From Clostridiaceae bacterium (lineage in GTDB: Bacteria > Bacillota > Clostridia > Acetivibrionales > DULL01), in assembly GCA_012840395.1 (NCBI GenBank), contig DULL01000030.1, positions 1 through 37,027 on the forward strand: a DNA stretch of 37,027 nucleotides, in the 5' to 3' direction. The notes beneath the pieces were generated by a model, which was given only the letters and a program-made list of their open reading frames with translations, was not told the DNA's origin and ran no database searches. Each line of letters starts with the position of its first letter. Positions within the stretch are counted from its first letter, which is position 1. Positions 9,114 through 18,937 of the stretch are shown here, piece by piece. The position numbers and the translations under genes were made by a program.

Positions 9114-10943
9114 ATGAAAAGGTTTTCAAGTGCTGCAGTAGTTTTTTTAATAGTATTTATTATCATATGTAGTTTTACACTATGCGTAAATGCCGAGGTA
9201 AGCCTGAGTATTCCTGAGTGGGTTGTTGACTCGCATCTTCTTAAATCCGGTGATTTATTCATAACAGAAGATATAAGCTTCAGATTTGAAAGTGACGCTA
9301 ACGGAGTATTCAGAGAGATAGTCCTCGAAAAGACTTCAGGTGTGTCTGATATCCAGGTGGAAGAGCTTCTTGGAAATGCCACAAAACAGTATAAACTTGT
9401 GAAAGATGCTGAAAAAGGAGATTCGGATGTATTCCAAATTATAAATGAATCCAGCAGCACCGTCATTAAGATTTTCTCTCCCGCAGAAGAAGGACAGATA
9501 AAGACTTTCAGAATAAGCTACACAGTTCGGAATGTGGCCGTAAAATACAACGATATAGGAGAATTATACTATATATTTTTAGGTAAGGAGAATAATACTC
9601 CGATTGGCAGTTTTAGAATTAATATTAAACTACCCGAAAACGTTGCGGATGAACATATTAAGATATTCGCTCATGGCCCTTTAAACGGTGAATACCGGAA
9701 AATTAACAGCAATACCATTACTTTATATGTAGAAGATGTCCCTGCAAATACATTTATTGAAGGAAGAATTCTTTTCCCGAAAGAGATTATCCCATTATCC
9801 AGCAATATACAAAATATAAATAACTACGAAAATATTTTGCGAGAAGAAGCTTCATATCAAAGAAAAATAACAGAAGACAGGGAAAGAAGAGAAAAGATAA
9901 AGAAAATGCTTGAACCGGTTTCTCTTTTGGCATCTGTTATTGGGATTTTTATTTTTATAATATTCCTAACACGGTTTAGAAGAGAAAAATATGTTTATAA
10001 AAATGATAACAAAAACGAGCAATTTCCCTCTATTCCGGAAGACTGTACTCCAGCTGTCGCATCATATCTGACAACAGGTTCTTTCTTGGGTATTAACACT
10101 GTATTTGCGACTATCCTGGACCTTATCAGAAAGGGATATTTAAAAATAAGTATAATAAGAGATGAATTTATTAAATTTACTGATGCAGACAATTACATTA
10201 TAACTCAGGTAAAAGAGACAGATGATTCACTGCTAAGCCATGAAAAATATTTTATTAACTGGCTTATAAATGAAATGGGGAACGGTAAATCAATAAGCAC
10301 CCAGGAAATAGAGTATAACAGCAAACATTCTTCTTTAAAATTTCATAGTTCTTATAATAAATGGAAAACAAAAGTAGGCGAAGATGCGGTCAGTAAAGGT
10401 TACTATGATAAATCCAAAACAGGATATGGAGTACTTTGTTTGTTTTTCTCAATAGCATTATTAATAATTGGAATATTAACACTGGCATACGACGGCACCT
10501 TTGGTATCGTCAGTTTAATTATATCTATTACCCTGTTTGCTTATGGAATAGCATTGTTTTACAGACGTTCCGACTATGGTTATCAGCAATATAAAAAATG
10601 GGTAGAATTCATAAAATATGTGAAAAATCATAAAGATGAGTTCTCTACAGAGTTTACCAAAGAAGACTTTATTAATTCTCCCGATATATCCTTAATCTAC
10701 GCACTAAGCCTGGGACAAAAAATAAATAGTGAAGAATTTATCTTTGATGAATCTTATTATGCTTACGGATATTATAATAACAGTTGGTTCTTCTGGTACC
10801 TTATAATTAATAATAGCAATGACAATGCCTTTCAAAAAAGCATTCACAAATCTTTTGGGGGATCAACCGGTTCCAGCTCGGGAGGAAGCTTCACCGGAGG
10901 CGGTGGCGGTGGTGCTGGAGGCGGCGGAGCGGGAGGATTTTGA
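9114..10943 (+). CDS. DUF2207 membrane protein
   Basis: The 609-residue protein has a signal peptide (MKRFSSAAVVF..., to about residue 25) and an extracellular beta-rich DUF2207 domain to about residue 260. The pattern SGDLFITEDISFRF and the later ISYTVRNVAVKYNDIGELYY are characteristic. One membrane segment lies near 267-287, a cytoplasmic part follows, two more segments lie near 437-484, and the tail from about 579 is almost pure Gly/Ser ending GGAGGF, a hallmark of this family. I start at ATG 9114, which has AAGGTGG 4 bases upstream (9103-9109) and leads straight into the signal peptide. The upstream in-frame ATG at 9054 has no site. Function is unknown; the coiled-coil gene 51 bases downstream is a likely partner. 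Confidence 0.85.
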   Translation: MKRFSSAAVVFLIVFIIICSFTLCVNAEVSLSIPEWVVDSHLLKSGDLFITEDISFRFESDANGVFREIVLEKTSGVSDIQVEELLGNATKQYKLVKDAEKGDSDVFQIINESSSTVIKIFSPAEEGQIKTFRISYTVRNVAVKYNDIGELYYIFLGKENNTPIGSFRINIKLPENVADEHIKIFAHGPLNGEYRKINSNTITLYVEDVPANTFIEGRILFPKEIIPLSSNIQNINNYENILREEASYQRKITEDRERREKIKKMLEPVSLLASVIGIFIFIIFLTRFRREKYVYKNDNKNEQFPSIPEDCTPAVASYLTTGSFLGINTVFATILDLIRKGYLKISIIRDEFIKFTDADNYIITQVKETDDSLLSHEKYFINWLINEMGNGKSISTQEIEYNSKHSSLKFHSSYNKWKTKVGEDAVSKGYYDKSKTGYGVLCLFFSIALLIIGILTLAYDGTFGIVSLIISITLFAYGIALFYRRSDYGYQQYKKWVEFIKYVKNHKDEFSTEFTKEDFINSPDISLIYALSLGQKINSEEFIFDESYYAYGYYNNSWFFWYLIINNSNDNAFQKSIHKSFGGSTGSSSGGSFTGGGGGGAGGGGAGGF

Positions 10944-10994
10944 AGTAATATAATAAAATAAATATATATCAATAAATTTAGATAGGAGTTTGTT

Positions 10995-11936
10995 ATGGAT
11001 AAAATGAAACTGGAGGAAATCAGGAACAGAATTGAAGCTATACCTGTTCTGGAGGAAAATCAAAAAAGGCTTAAACAACGTATATATGATGCGGAAAGCA
11101 GAGTCAGGGAGCTGCTGGACAAATATCAGAAAGAATCCAGAGATGTGGAACGTTTAAAAAATGAATCCCTATCTGCTACATTATTTAAATTAATAGGGCA
11201 GTATGAAAAAAAACTTGAGAAAGAGATTCAGGAAGAACTTCTGGCAAAAATTGAATATGATAAAGCAGTGGACAGAGTAAATGAGCTTAAAAGGGAATGG
11301 GATGAACTGAATTACAGAATTTGTCAACTAAAAAAGGACAAAGATGAATATGAGTTTGAGCTCAGAAAAAGGGAAAAAACAATATTAAATAATGTCAACT
11401 GTGATGCTTTCCTAAAATACGGACAATTGGAAAGGGAACGTACCGAACTTTGCAGGCAGCTTGTTGAAACAGATGAAGCAATCAGTGTAGCAAACAGGGT
11501 TATGAATACCATTAACATAACCATGCATCATCTTGAAAAAGCAAAAAGCTGGGCTACATATGATGTCTGGACCAATAAAGGCTTTTTTAGCCACATGGCC
11601 AAGTATGAACATATTGATAATGCGCAGCAGTGTTTTAGCCGCTTATCTTATCAGCTTAGGGACTTAAGTGAGGAATTAAAGGATGTTGGGCTATATAATT
11701 CATTTGAAACATCAGAAATAAGTTCAGCTACCAGAGTATTAGATTTTTGGTTTGATAATATTTTCACCGATTTAAATGTTCGAAATAAAATCGTAAATGA
11801 TATTAAACAGTTAGGAAGACTGAAAGGCAATATCAATAAACTTATTAGTAAACTTGGCAATGACAAAAATATTATAAATAATAAAATTATAGATATTGAA
11901 AAGAAGAAAGAAGATATTCTGATTGCTCTTGGTTAG
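10995..11936 (+). CDS. Coiled-coil protein, function unknown
   Basis: The product has 313 residues and no signal peptide or membrane segment, so it is probably cytoplasmic. Residues about 15-180 are charged heptad-rich helix (long Glu/Lys/Arg runs). The middle has aromatic residues (W..YDVWTNKGFFSHMAKYEH), and a second short coiled coil lies at the C-terminus (DIEKKKEDIL). ATG 10995 has AGGAG at 10984-10988, 6 bases away. It follows the DUF2207 gene closely and is probably co-transcribed. I do not recognise a named family; a scaffold for the cytoplasmic part of the DUF2207 protein is only an idea. Confidence 0.7.
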   Translation: MDKMKLEEIRNRIEAIPVLEENQKRLKQRIYDAESRVRELLDKYQKESRDVERLKNESLSATLFKLIGQYEKKLEKEIQEELLAKIEYDKAVDRVNELKREWDELNYRICQLKKDKDEYEFELRKREKTILNNVNCDAFLKYGQLERERTELCRQLVETDEAISVANRVMNTINITMHHLEKAKSWATYDVWTNKGFFSHMAKYEHIDNAQQCFSRLSYQLRDLSEELKDVGLYNSFETSEISSATRVLDFWFDNIFTDLNVRNKIVNDIKQLGRLKGNINKLISKLGNDKNIINNKIIDIEKKKEDILIALG

Positions 11937-12067
11937 ATAAGTACGGAGCAACAAAAAAATGCAGGATTTTTTCATTGTAGTTTCAAAATTGATTATGACT
12001 ATGTAAGAAATGTCAAATCTGATCTAATATCATATATGGAAAGAACCCATTAATAATTGTATTGTAT

Positions 12068-12104
12068 AAGAGATATCAGCATGTAATAAGATATCTCTTT
12101 TTTT
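12068..12104 (+). terminator. Intrinsic terminator behind the DUF2207/coiled-coil pair
   Basis: A 10-bp perfect stem (12068-12077 with 12090-12099) overlaps a run of seven T (12098-12104). The 11937-12067 stretch before it contains no gene I can support. Confidence 0.85.
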
Positions 12105-12185
12105 AATAATGCCAGATTAATAAGAAACAAAAATGTTATATTTCATAATATGAAATTAAAATTAGTTTAGATTTCATTTTTGATA

Positions 12186-12214
12186 TTGTCAAAACATATA
12201 ATCTGTATTAAAAT
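12186..12214 (+). promoter_or_regulatory. Probable promoter of the aminotransferase gene
   Basis: TTGTCA (12186-12191), 17 bases, TAAAAT (12209-12214). It lies about 100 bases before the start codon in otherwise AT-rich DNA. Confidence 0.45.
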
Positions 12215-12317
12215 TAATAATTAAATTAATACATAACCAAGTAAATTATAGGTATGACATCCAATTGCAAAGTTTTAAGTATACACCTATAAATTTTTAT
12301 TGATTTTGGAGGAAAAT

Positions 12318-13595
12318 ATGACTGATTATACTTTAATGAGTAAAGGGGATCTTCAAAAAAATCTTCAAATACTTATTGATAAATATAATAAATTTAAAGC
12401 CCAGAATTTAAATCTTGATATGTCAAGAGGAAAACCATGTCCCGAGCAGCTTGAGTTATCCAAAGAACTGCTTGAAATAAAAGATTATAAAGCTTCTGAC
12501 GGTACAGACTGCAGAAATTATGGGGCATTAGACGGTATTCCTGAAGCAAAAAAACTTTTTTCTGAGTATTTGGAAGTAAATACTGATGAAATTATTATAC
12601 AGGGAAATTCAAGCCTTAATTTAATGTACGATACAATTAACCGTGCCATGACGTTTGGAGTGGATGAAAGCAGCACCCCATGGTCAAAGCTTCCTGCTGT
12701 TAAATTCATTTGTCCAAGTCCTGGTTATGACCGTCACTTTGCCATATGTGAACTTTTTAATATTGAAATGATAGCCGTGGATATGCATGAAGATGGCCCT
12801 GACATGGATAAAATCGAATCTCTTGTGGCTGAGGATGAATCTATAAAGGGAATTTGGTGCGTGCCTAAATATAGCAATCCCCAGGGATATACCTATTCTG
12901 ATGAAACAGTTGACAGACTTGCATCTATGAAAACAAAAGCGAAAGATTTCAGGATATTCTGGGATAATGCTTATGCCGTACATCATTTAAGCGAAAAGCA
13001 TGATAATCTAAAAAATATATTAACTGCTTGTAAAAAATACAATAATCCTGACAGAGTATACATTTTCTCATCTACATCTAAAATTACTTATGCAGGTGCC
13101 GGTATAAGCATGTTAGCCTCTTCCAAATACAATATTGACAGAACCAAAAAACTCCTTTCTATTCAAACAATAGGGTATGACAAAATGAATCAATTAAGAC
13201 ATGTATTGTTTTTAAAAAATATGGACAATATTCATGAACACATGAAAAAGCATGCATCAATACTAAAACCAAAGTTTGATACAGTTTTAAATATATTGGA
13301 GAGGGAACTTGGTTCAAAAAACATATGCAGCTGGACAAAACCAAATGGTGGATATTTTATTAGTTTTGACACCATGGACGGATGTGCAAAAAAGGTCGTT
13401 AAAATGGCATCGGAAGCCGGAGTCAAGCTTACCAGCGCAGGAGCTACTTTCCCATATGGAAAAGATCCAAGAGACAGGAACATAAGAATTGCTCCCTCAT
13501 ATCCTCCCATAAGTGAACTCAAGCAGGCAATTGAACTGTTTTGTGTATGCGTACAGATAGCGAGTATTGAAAAATTGCTATTGACAAAAGATTAG
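12318..13595 (+). CDS. Aspartate aminotransferase-like PLP enzyme (MocR-type catalytic domain)
   Basis: This is a fold-type I PLP aminotransferase of 425 residues without an HTH domain. The early DMSRGKPCPEQL motif and the SPGYDRHF and IWCVPKYSNPQGYTYS stretches resemble the stand-alone aspartate aminotransferase group related to MocR domains (PF12897-like). The PLP Lys is K255 in SSTSKITYAGAG; the C-terminal substrate Arg is likely in NIRIAPSYPP. It would exchange amino groups between an amino acid, probably Asp or another dicarboxylate, and 2-oxoglutarate. ATG 12318 has GGAGG 5 bases upstream (12308-12312); an in-frame start at 12300 has none. The GntR-type gene downstream may be linked. 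The substrate is inferred from the family only. Confidence 0.85.
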   Translation: MTDYTLMSKGDLQKNLQILIDKYNKFKAQNLNLDMSRGKPCPEQLELSKELLEIKDYKASDGTDCRNYGALDGIPEAKKLFSEYLEVNTDEIIIQGNSSLNLMYDTINRAMTFGVDESSTPWSKLPAVKFICPSPGYDRHFAICELFNIEMIAVDMHEDGPDMDKIESLVAEDESIKGIWCVPKYSNPQGYTYSDETVDRLASMKTKAKDFRIFWDNAYAVHHLSEKHDNLKNILTACKKYNNPDRVYIFSSTSKITYAGAGISMLASSKYNIDRTKKLLSIQTIGYDKMNQLRHVLFLKNMDNIHEHMKKHASILKPKFDTVLNILERELGSKNICSWTKPNGGYFISFDTMDGCAKKVVKMASEAGVKLTSAGATFPYGKDPRDRNIRIAPSYPPISELKQAIELFCVCVQIASIEKLLLTKD

Positions 13596-13662
13596 AATCT
13601 TAAATCATCTAAAATAAAAAAACGAATTTAAATTATATCCTGAAATAAATATTGAAATGTCA

Positions 13663-13704
13663 AAAAGCATGGTATAGAATAAAAGTGCCATGCTTTTATT
13701 CTAT
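13663..13704 (+). promoter_or_regulatory. Two overlapping, mutually exclusive inverted repeats before the GntR gene
   Basis: AAAAGCATGG (13663-13672) pairs with CCATGCTTTT (13688-13697). The 12-base arm 13674-13685 pairs with 13693-13704 around a 7-base loop, TGCCATG. The two hairpins share bases 13693-13697 and cannot form together. The second ends 7 bases before the ribosome binding site at 13712. This could be a terminator for the aminotransferase gene, a transcription or translation switch, or an operator. Confidence 0.6.
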
Positions 13705-13726
13705 TTCAAAAAGGGGAGCTCCTAAG

Positions 13727-14470
13727 TTGTTAAACAAATATAATAATATACCATTATATACCCAACTTAAAATGATTCTGATTGAAAATATTGAAAGCGG
13801 CAAATACAAGGAAAATACAAAGATACCTTCAGAACAGGAGCTTTGTGAAAAATATAATATTAGCAGGCCGACTGTCCGTCAAGCCATAGCAGAACTAACC
13901 AACTGCGGATATCTTTACAAAGAAAAGGGTAAAGGGACATTTGTTTCACGAAAAAAGGTTAAAATAAATATTGATAACTATTCAGGTTTTTCCAATACCA
14001 TCCTTGATAGTCAAGAAACAGGCAACCGTACTGTTTTATTAACCAGAACTATTGATTTATCACACAATGAAAAACTTAAAGAAATTTTTTGTAAGTCAAA
14101 TAATTTCTTAAGAACTAAAGACCTTGCTGAAATAACTTTCAACCAGACTTATGAAGGTAATGTAATATCACATATAATCTCTTATATACCACTTGCTTAT
14201 TTCCCGAATATAATTGATGATGTGATACAGAAAAAACCCGTTCATGAGATTTTTATAGGAAAATACCCTTTATTGCCGGTAAAAGCAAAAAGCAGCCTGG
14301 AAGTAGTATATGCTGATGAATATGACAGCCAGTTTTTTCAAATTCAAACAGGACAAGCCCTCATAAAAGTTGAAAATATGCTTGTTTCTAAAAATAATCA
14401 GGTAGTAGAATATTCTATTTCCAAATACAGGGCCGATAAATGTAAGCTATTATCTGAATATACCAAATAA
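13727..14470 (+). CDS. GntR-family regulator with UTRA domain (HutC subfamily)
   Basis: This is a transcriptional regulator of 247 residues. An N-terminal winged helix-turn-helix covers about residues 5-70, with the GntR signature KIPSEQELCEKYNISRPTVRQAI and wing KGKGTFVS. A UTRA effector-binding domain fills the rest. I choose TTG 13727 as start, with AGGGGAG at 13712-13718 and the N-terminus LNKYNNIPLYTQLK typical of the family. An ATG at 13652 would add 25 residues across the overlapping palindromes and has no site. Its effector is unknown. It may control itself through the palindromes, the aminotransferase gene upstream, or distant genes. Its 3' end is 6 bases from a convergent gene. Confidence 0.85.
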   Translation: MLNKYNNIPLYTQLKMILIENIESGKYKENTKIPSEQELCEKYNISRPTVRQAIAELTNCGYLYKEKGKGTFVSRKKVKINIDNYSGFSNTILDSQETGNRTVLLTRTIDLSHNEKLKEIFCKSNNFLRTKDLAEITFNQTYEGNVISHIISYIPLAYFPNIIDDVIQKKPVHEIFIGKYPLLPVKAKSSLEVVYADEYDSQFFQIQTGQALIKVENMLVSKNNQVVEYSISKYRADKCKLLSEYTK

Positions 14471-14476
14471 TTTATC

Positions 14477-16219
14477 TTATTTTATTTTTATTCCCCAAAT
14501 TTTCTGCCCTCTGGTTCCAACGACGATGATATTGCCAAATACTGCAGGAGAACCTTCAATATTAGCTTCCAAAGGAATTCGATAATACTCTTTTCCTGTT
14601 TTTCCGTCCAATAACCTCATATATCCGCCTGAATCGCATATTATAATATATGCTTTTCCTGATTTTGTATAAATATCAACGGGTGAACTCCATGAATAAT
14701 AATCCATATCAACTTTCCATATTTCTCTTCCTGAATTCTTATCCAAAGCAAGCAAAGTTCCTTTATAACCTTTACTACCTGTTCTTCCGATATTAAAGAT
14801 TACTAAATTGTCAATTTCATTTTTACCAACTATGGGAGTTGCAAGAGCACCTCCGTTATTATCGGTGTCATATACACATTCAATTGATTTTTCCCATAAT
14901 AACTCTCCTGTTAGGGCATTAATTTTTCTCATGAACGAAAATCCTCCAAGTCCTTGCTTGTCAACTTCGCAGGCAGTGTATAAGAAAACATCAGATGGAC
15001 TTATTTCTTCCAGTACCGTTGTACTGTCTGTATCATCTGTTACATTCCTTGCCCATACAGGTTTCATGGTATTTATGTCCAGACACTGGAAAAGTCCGCT
15101 GTTATCAGCAAAATAAACAAAATTCTTATAAACTGCAGGAGAATTTTCAACACCGATTCTTGTTCCAAAAGGAGATGTGTATCTGTATTTTACAATCTCA
15201 GGACTAATGGATATTGTCGCCTTTTCAAGATTAAAATCGGTATTTAGCTTAACAGTATAAACAATACCGTTTTCACCACAGACCAGTAAAGTATCTGTAT
15301 AGCCATCCACTAATGGAACTGAATCAAATGCTCCCCATAGCCTGTAAGCATGAGGATCTATTCCATCAATAAATAATAGTTGCTTCTGGTCAATCAAACT
15401 AAAGATTCTAAATCCAATAGGGCCCTGTTCACCATTTTTTTCAGATATACCCTGGCCGGTATAAAGAAGAGGAAAACCTCTGGGATCAACAGCAACACTA
15501 CCTTTTATGGGATAACCGATATCTATGGGTTCTCTGGTGGGATTCCCATCCTCCAGGTCTAAAAAGTATATTTTACCGTCTAATGTTCCGTATATTACCT
15601 CAACCAAATTATCTTTTTCCTTTTTGGCAGGAAATATATTCATTATATTTTTTACTTCATCATCCCATTTTACAATGACAGGCTGGCCATTCCAGCCTAC
15701 ACCGGTCCATGTGTCAATATATCCGATTTTAGTAAACCATATAGCTTCAAGCTTTTTTTCCGTTACTTCAACATGACCGAAGCTGGCAGTATTCCTGAAG
15801 TTATTTCCTCTGAAGGTGGTGATGCCCTGAACTAATGAGTAGTTTTCAGGTTTTGGAAAAGATATTTCAGGTTTTCTGGAATATGTCTCCACTGGTTTAC
15901 CATCAATAAGTACCCAATAATTATATCCCTGAAAATCTGAAGGACTGTAGCTTTCATTAAAAACATCAAGCTTAACTATATTTTCCTCAACTGATTCTTC
16001 GGTATTTTGTTTATCAGCCGGTAAATTCTGTGACTCCTCAGATTCCAGGTTCTCCTGAATATCATTTGTGGCAGCCTGTTCAAATGAATTTTCTGTATCG
16101 TACTTCTCCTGAACATATAAATCACAGGATGTTAATAAAATATTTGACAGTATTAAAACCAGAATAAGTAGTTTTCTTATGTATACTTTTTTGTTTCCAC
16201 GGTTTATAGATTTATTCAT
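14477..16219 (-). CDS. PQQ-like beta-propeller lipoprotein
   Basis: This is a 580-residue predicted lipoprotein. After a basic start, a hydrophobic stretch ends in the lipobox LLTSC, so C32 would be lipidated and the protein anchored outside the membrane. An acidic linker (about 35-85) precedes repeated beta-propeller blades of the PQQ/WD-like type, for example GGFSFMRKINALTGELLWEKS, LLALDKNSGREIWKVD and MRLLDGKTGKEYYRIP. Such propellers usually serve as binding scaffolds. Nothing here shows enzymatic activity, and PQQ itself need not be bound. A purine-rich site (GAGAGG) lies about 13 bases before the ATG, a loose fit. It converges with the GntR gene and diverges from the desulfurase gene. 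Confidence 0.8.
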   Translation of the reverse strand: MNKSINRGNKKVYIRKLLILVLILSNILLTSCDLYVQEKYDTENSFEQAATNDIQENLESEESQNLPADKQNTEESVEENIVKLDVFNESYSPSDFQGYNYWVLIDGKPVETYSRKPEISFPKPENYSLVQGITTFRGNNFRNTASFGHVEVTEKKLEAIWFTKIGYIDTWTGVGWNGQPVIVKWDDEVKNIMNIFPAKKEKDNLVEVIYGTLDGKIYFLDLEDGNPTREPIDIGYPIKGSVAVDPRGFPLLYTGQGISEKNGEQGPIGFRIFSLIDQKQLLFIDGIDPHAYRLWGAFDSVPLVDGYTDTLLVCGENGIVYTVKLNTDFNLEKATISISPEIVKYRYTSPFGTRIGVENSPAVYKNFVYFADNSGLFQCLDINTMKPVWARNVTDDTDSTTVLEEISPSDVFLYTACEVDKQGLGGFSFMRKINALTGELLWEKSIECVYDTDNNGGALATPIVGKNEIDNLVIFNIGRTGSKGYKGTLLALDKNSGREIWKVDMDYYSWSSPVDIYTKSGKAYIIICDSGGYMRLLDGKTGKEYYRIPLEANIEGSPAVFGNIIVVGTRGQKIWGIKIK

Positions 16220-16514
16220 TTAGTAATCCAAGCCTCTCTTAAGTGAATATTTTAACGCTCCTTGGATATTAACGTAATGATAGAAAATGTAAACGTTATT
16301 ACTATATATTTTAGCAAATATAAGCATAAATTAAAATGGTTAAAAATTAAACCTTATGTTAAAATAACTAAAGGGTGGATATAATTCCTTGTAATACATT
16401 ATAATACTACATAGTAAATACACATGACTTAAGATTGTAGAACAAGGCAAATATATTATATAACAAATATATATTAAATATAATTTATAAACACATATGA
16501 AAGAGTGGAATGAA

Positions 16515-17675
16515 ATGACAAGAGAAATATATCTTGACAATAGTGCTACTACAAGACCTTATGAAGAGGTCATTAGTTATATGAATGATATAAACTTAAA
16601 CTACTATGGCAATCCCTCTTCATTACATAAAAAAGGAATTGAAGCTGAAAGGTTAATAAAAAAATCCAGGGATATTATTGCCAAAACTCTGTCTGCAGAT
16701 AGCAGTGAAATAATCTTTACTTCAGGAGGGACTGAATCAAATAACCTGGCAATTAGAGGATTCCTTCAGGCCAACCCCAGAGCAGGAAAACACGTGATTA
16801 CTACACCCATAGAGCATCCATCTGTATTGGAAGTCTATAAATATCTTTCAAATACAGGTTTTCAGGTAGATTATCTTGATATAGACCAAAAGGGTGCCGT
16901 AGACATTGAAGGATTAAGAAATAAAATAACTGAACAGACTTCACTTCTTAGTATTATACTTGTAAACAATGAAACAGGCTCTATTCAAGATATTGAAAAA
17001 ATAATAAACGTAAAGAACTCTGTTAATCCAAAAACCGTTTTGCATGTTGATGCTGTACAAGCCTATGGCAAAATGTTAATTTCTCCCGCTAAATGGGGGA
17101 TAGACATTATGTCAATGAGCAGCCATAAAATTCATGGTCCTAAAGGTGTTGGAGCATTATACGTTAATAAATCAATTAGAATAAAACCCATACTTTTTGG
17201 TGGAGGACAGGAATCAGAAATAAGATCTGGGACTGAAAATGTTGCTGGAATATGTGGTTTTGGCATGGCTGCAGAATTATCGTTTAATTCCATGGAAGCA
17301 AACTATATTAAAGTTAAAAATTTAAGAGACAAGTTTGTTGAGTTGTTATCGGACTCAGGGGTAGAACATAATATAATTTCACCTGAAGATTCCTTACCTT
17401 ATATATTAAATGTTTCTTTCACGCATGTTAAATCTGAAGTACTGCTACATCATCTTGAAGAGAAAAATATTTTTGTATCAACAGGCTCTGCATGTTCTTC
17501 AAGAAAGGCAAAACATAGCCATGTTTTAAAAGCCATGGGAATTAAAAGCTGTGATATAGAAGGTGCAATAAGATTTAGCTTTTCAGTTCATAATACAGAA
17601 CAGGATATTTTTGATACAGTTGAAGCACTTAAAGAAATAATTCCAAGAATAAAGATAAGACGTGGAGGCAAGTGA
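16515..17675 (+). CDS. Cysteine desulfurase paired with ThiI
   Basis: This NifS/IscS-family PLP enzyme takes sulfur from Cys and holds it as a persulfide. The N-terminus is IYLDNSATTRP, the PLP Lys is K205 in SSHKIHGPKG and the active Cys is C327 in STGSACSS. I start at ATG 16515 because AAAGAGTGG lies 6 bases before it and the family N-terminus follows. The ATG at 16497 has no site. The product is 386 residues. The stop codon overlaps the thiI start by one base, so the two are translationally coupled. The Bacillus pair nifZ-thiI has the same layout, in which this enzyme feeds ThiI for 4-thiouridine in tRNA. It is a paralog of the nifS gene at 24498. Confidence 0.92.
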   Translation: MTREIYLDNSATTRPYEEVISYMNDINLNYYGNPSSLHKKGIEAERLIKKSRDIIAKTLSADSSEIIFTSGGTESNNLAIRGFLQANPRAGKHVITTPIEHPSVLEVYKYLSNTGFQVDYLDIDQKGAVDIEGLRNKITEQTSLLSIILVNNETGSIQDIEKIINVKNSVNPKTVLHVDAVQAYGKMLISPAKWGIDIMSMSSHKIHGPKGVGALYVNKSIRIKPILFGGGQESEIRSGTENVAGICGFGMAAELSFNSMEANYIKVKNLRDKFVELLSDSGVEHNIISPEDSLPYILNVSFTHVKSEVLLHHLEEKNIFVSTGSACSSRKAKHSHVLKAMGIKSCDIEGAIRFSFSVHNTEQDIFDTVEALKEIIPRIKIRRGGK

Positions 17676-18868
17676 TGAAAAAGATAATTCTTGTAAGATA
17701 TGGAGAAATCATTTTAAAAGGTTTAAACAGGCCGTCTTTTGAAAGCGCTCTGGTCAAAAACATAAAGAGGACATTATATGGCTTAGGTGAAATGAAAGTT
17801 GAAAAGTCCCAGGCCAGAATATTTATTGAGCCCATGAGTGACGAATTTGATTTTGACGGCGCAGTTGAAAAACTAACAAGAGTATTTGGTATAGTTTCCT
17901 TAAGCATTGTCTGGAAAATTGAAACTGATTTTGAAGTAATCAAGGAATACAGCCTCAGAGTAGTTAATGAGCTTGTTGGGGAAACAGGGTATTCAACTTT
18001 TAAAGTGATGGCTAAAAGAGGAAATAAAAGATTTCCCATCCAGTCACCTGAAATCGGTGCGAAAATAGGAGCTCACATTCTTTCTTCAATTCCAGGCTTA
18101 AGTGTAGATTTATACAATCCACAATTTACGCTTTTTATTGAAGTAAGAGAACATACATATATTTATTCTGAAATTATTCCTGCACAGGGGGGGTTGCCAA
18201 CAGGAACCAGTGGAAAAGCACTGCTTCTGTTATCAGGTGGTATAGACAGCCCAGTAGCTGGATGGATGATGGGTAAAAGAGGGCTGGAAATTGATGCGAT
18301 TCATTTTTACAGTTATCCCTACACCAGTGAAAGAGCAAAGGAAAAAGTAATAGAACTGGCACGTATTCTATCAACCTATTGTTTTGATATCCATCTTCAT
18401 ATTGTTCCATTTACGGCCATCCAGGAAGAAATAAACTTTAATGCCCCCCATAACCAGATGACAATTATCATGAGAAGGGCAATGATGAAAATAGCCGAAG
18501 CTATTGCAAAGAATACAGGATCTCTGGCATTAATTACCGGAGAGAGTTTAGGGCAGGTTGCAAGCCAAACCATCCAGGGACTTGCCGTAACCAATAATGC
18601 TGTCAGTATGCCAGTTTTCAGGCCATTGATTGGTATGGATAAAAATGAAGTAGTTGCCCTGGCAAGAAAAATAAACACATATGAAACATCCATACTGCCT
18701 TATGAAGATTGTTGCACCACTTTTGTAGCAAAACACCCTGATACAAGGCCGCAGTTAGACAAAATATTAAAACTGGAAAAAGAACTTCAACTGGATAATT
18801 TGATTGAAGAAGCAGTAAAAAATACAGAGATTATTATACTTACCAGAGGCAAAGTAATAGAAAAATAA
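17675..18868 (+). CDS. thiI: tRNA 4-thiouridine synthase ThiI
   Basis: ThiI adenylates U8 of tRNA and replaces its oxygen with sulfur to give s4U. A ferredoxin-like region and THUMP domain (about residues 1-170) precede a PP-loop ATPase with SGGIDSP at 187-193. At 397 residues it lacks the C-terminal rhodanese domain of the Escherichia coli form, as is normal for Firmicutes, so the neighbouring desulfurase must supply sulfur directly. The start is ATG 17675, overlapping the previous stop by one base, with GGAGG at 17664-17668 (6-base gap). A GTG three bases earlier is possible but closer to the site. Confidence 0.95.
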   Translation: MKKIILVRYGEIILKGLNRPSFESALVKNIKRTLYGLGEMKVEKSQARIFIEPMSDEFDFDGAVEKLTRVFGIVSLSIVWKIETDFEVIKEYSLRVVNELVGETGYSTFKVMAKRGNKRFPIQSPEIGAKIGAHILSSIPGLSVDLYNPQFTLFIEVREHTYIYSEIIPAQGGLPTGTSGKALLLLSGGIDSPVAGWMMGKRGLEIDAIHFYSYPYTSERAKEKVIELARILSTYCFDIHLHIVPFTAIQEEINFNAPHNQMTIIMRRAMMKIAEAIAKNTGSLALITGESLGQVASQTIQGLAVTNNAVSMPVFRPLIGMDKNEVVALARKINTYETSILPYEDCCTTFVAKHPDTRPQLDKILKLEKELQLDNLIEEAVKNTEIIILTRGKVIEK

Positions 18869-18937
18869 TATAGAGAAATTATAAAAGATAATATATTCAG
18901 AGATTTTTATTTCCAACTGTAATATAGCCATAAGGGG

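Noticed and set aside
11959..12006. 15-codon ORF after the coiled-coil gene
   Set aside because: Its only upstream site is a poorly spaced GGAG, and it is too short to judge.
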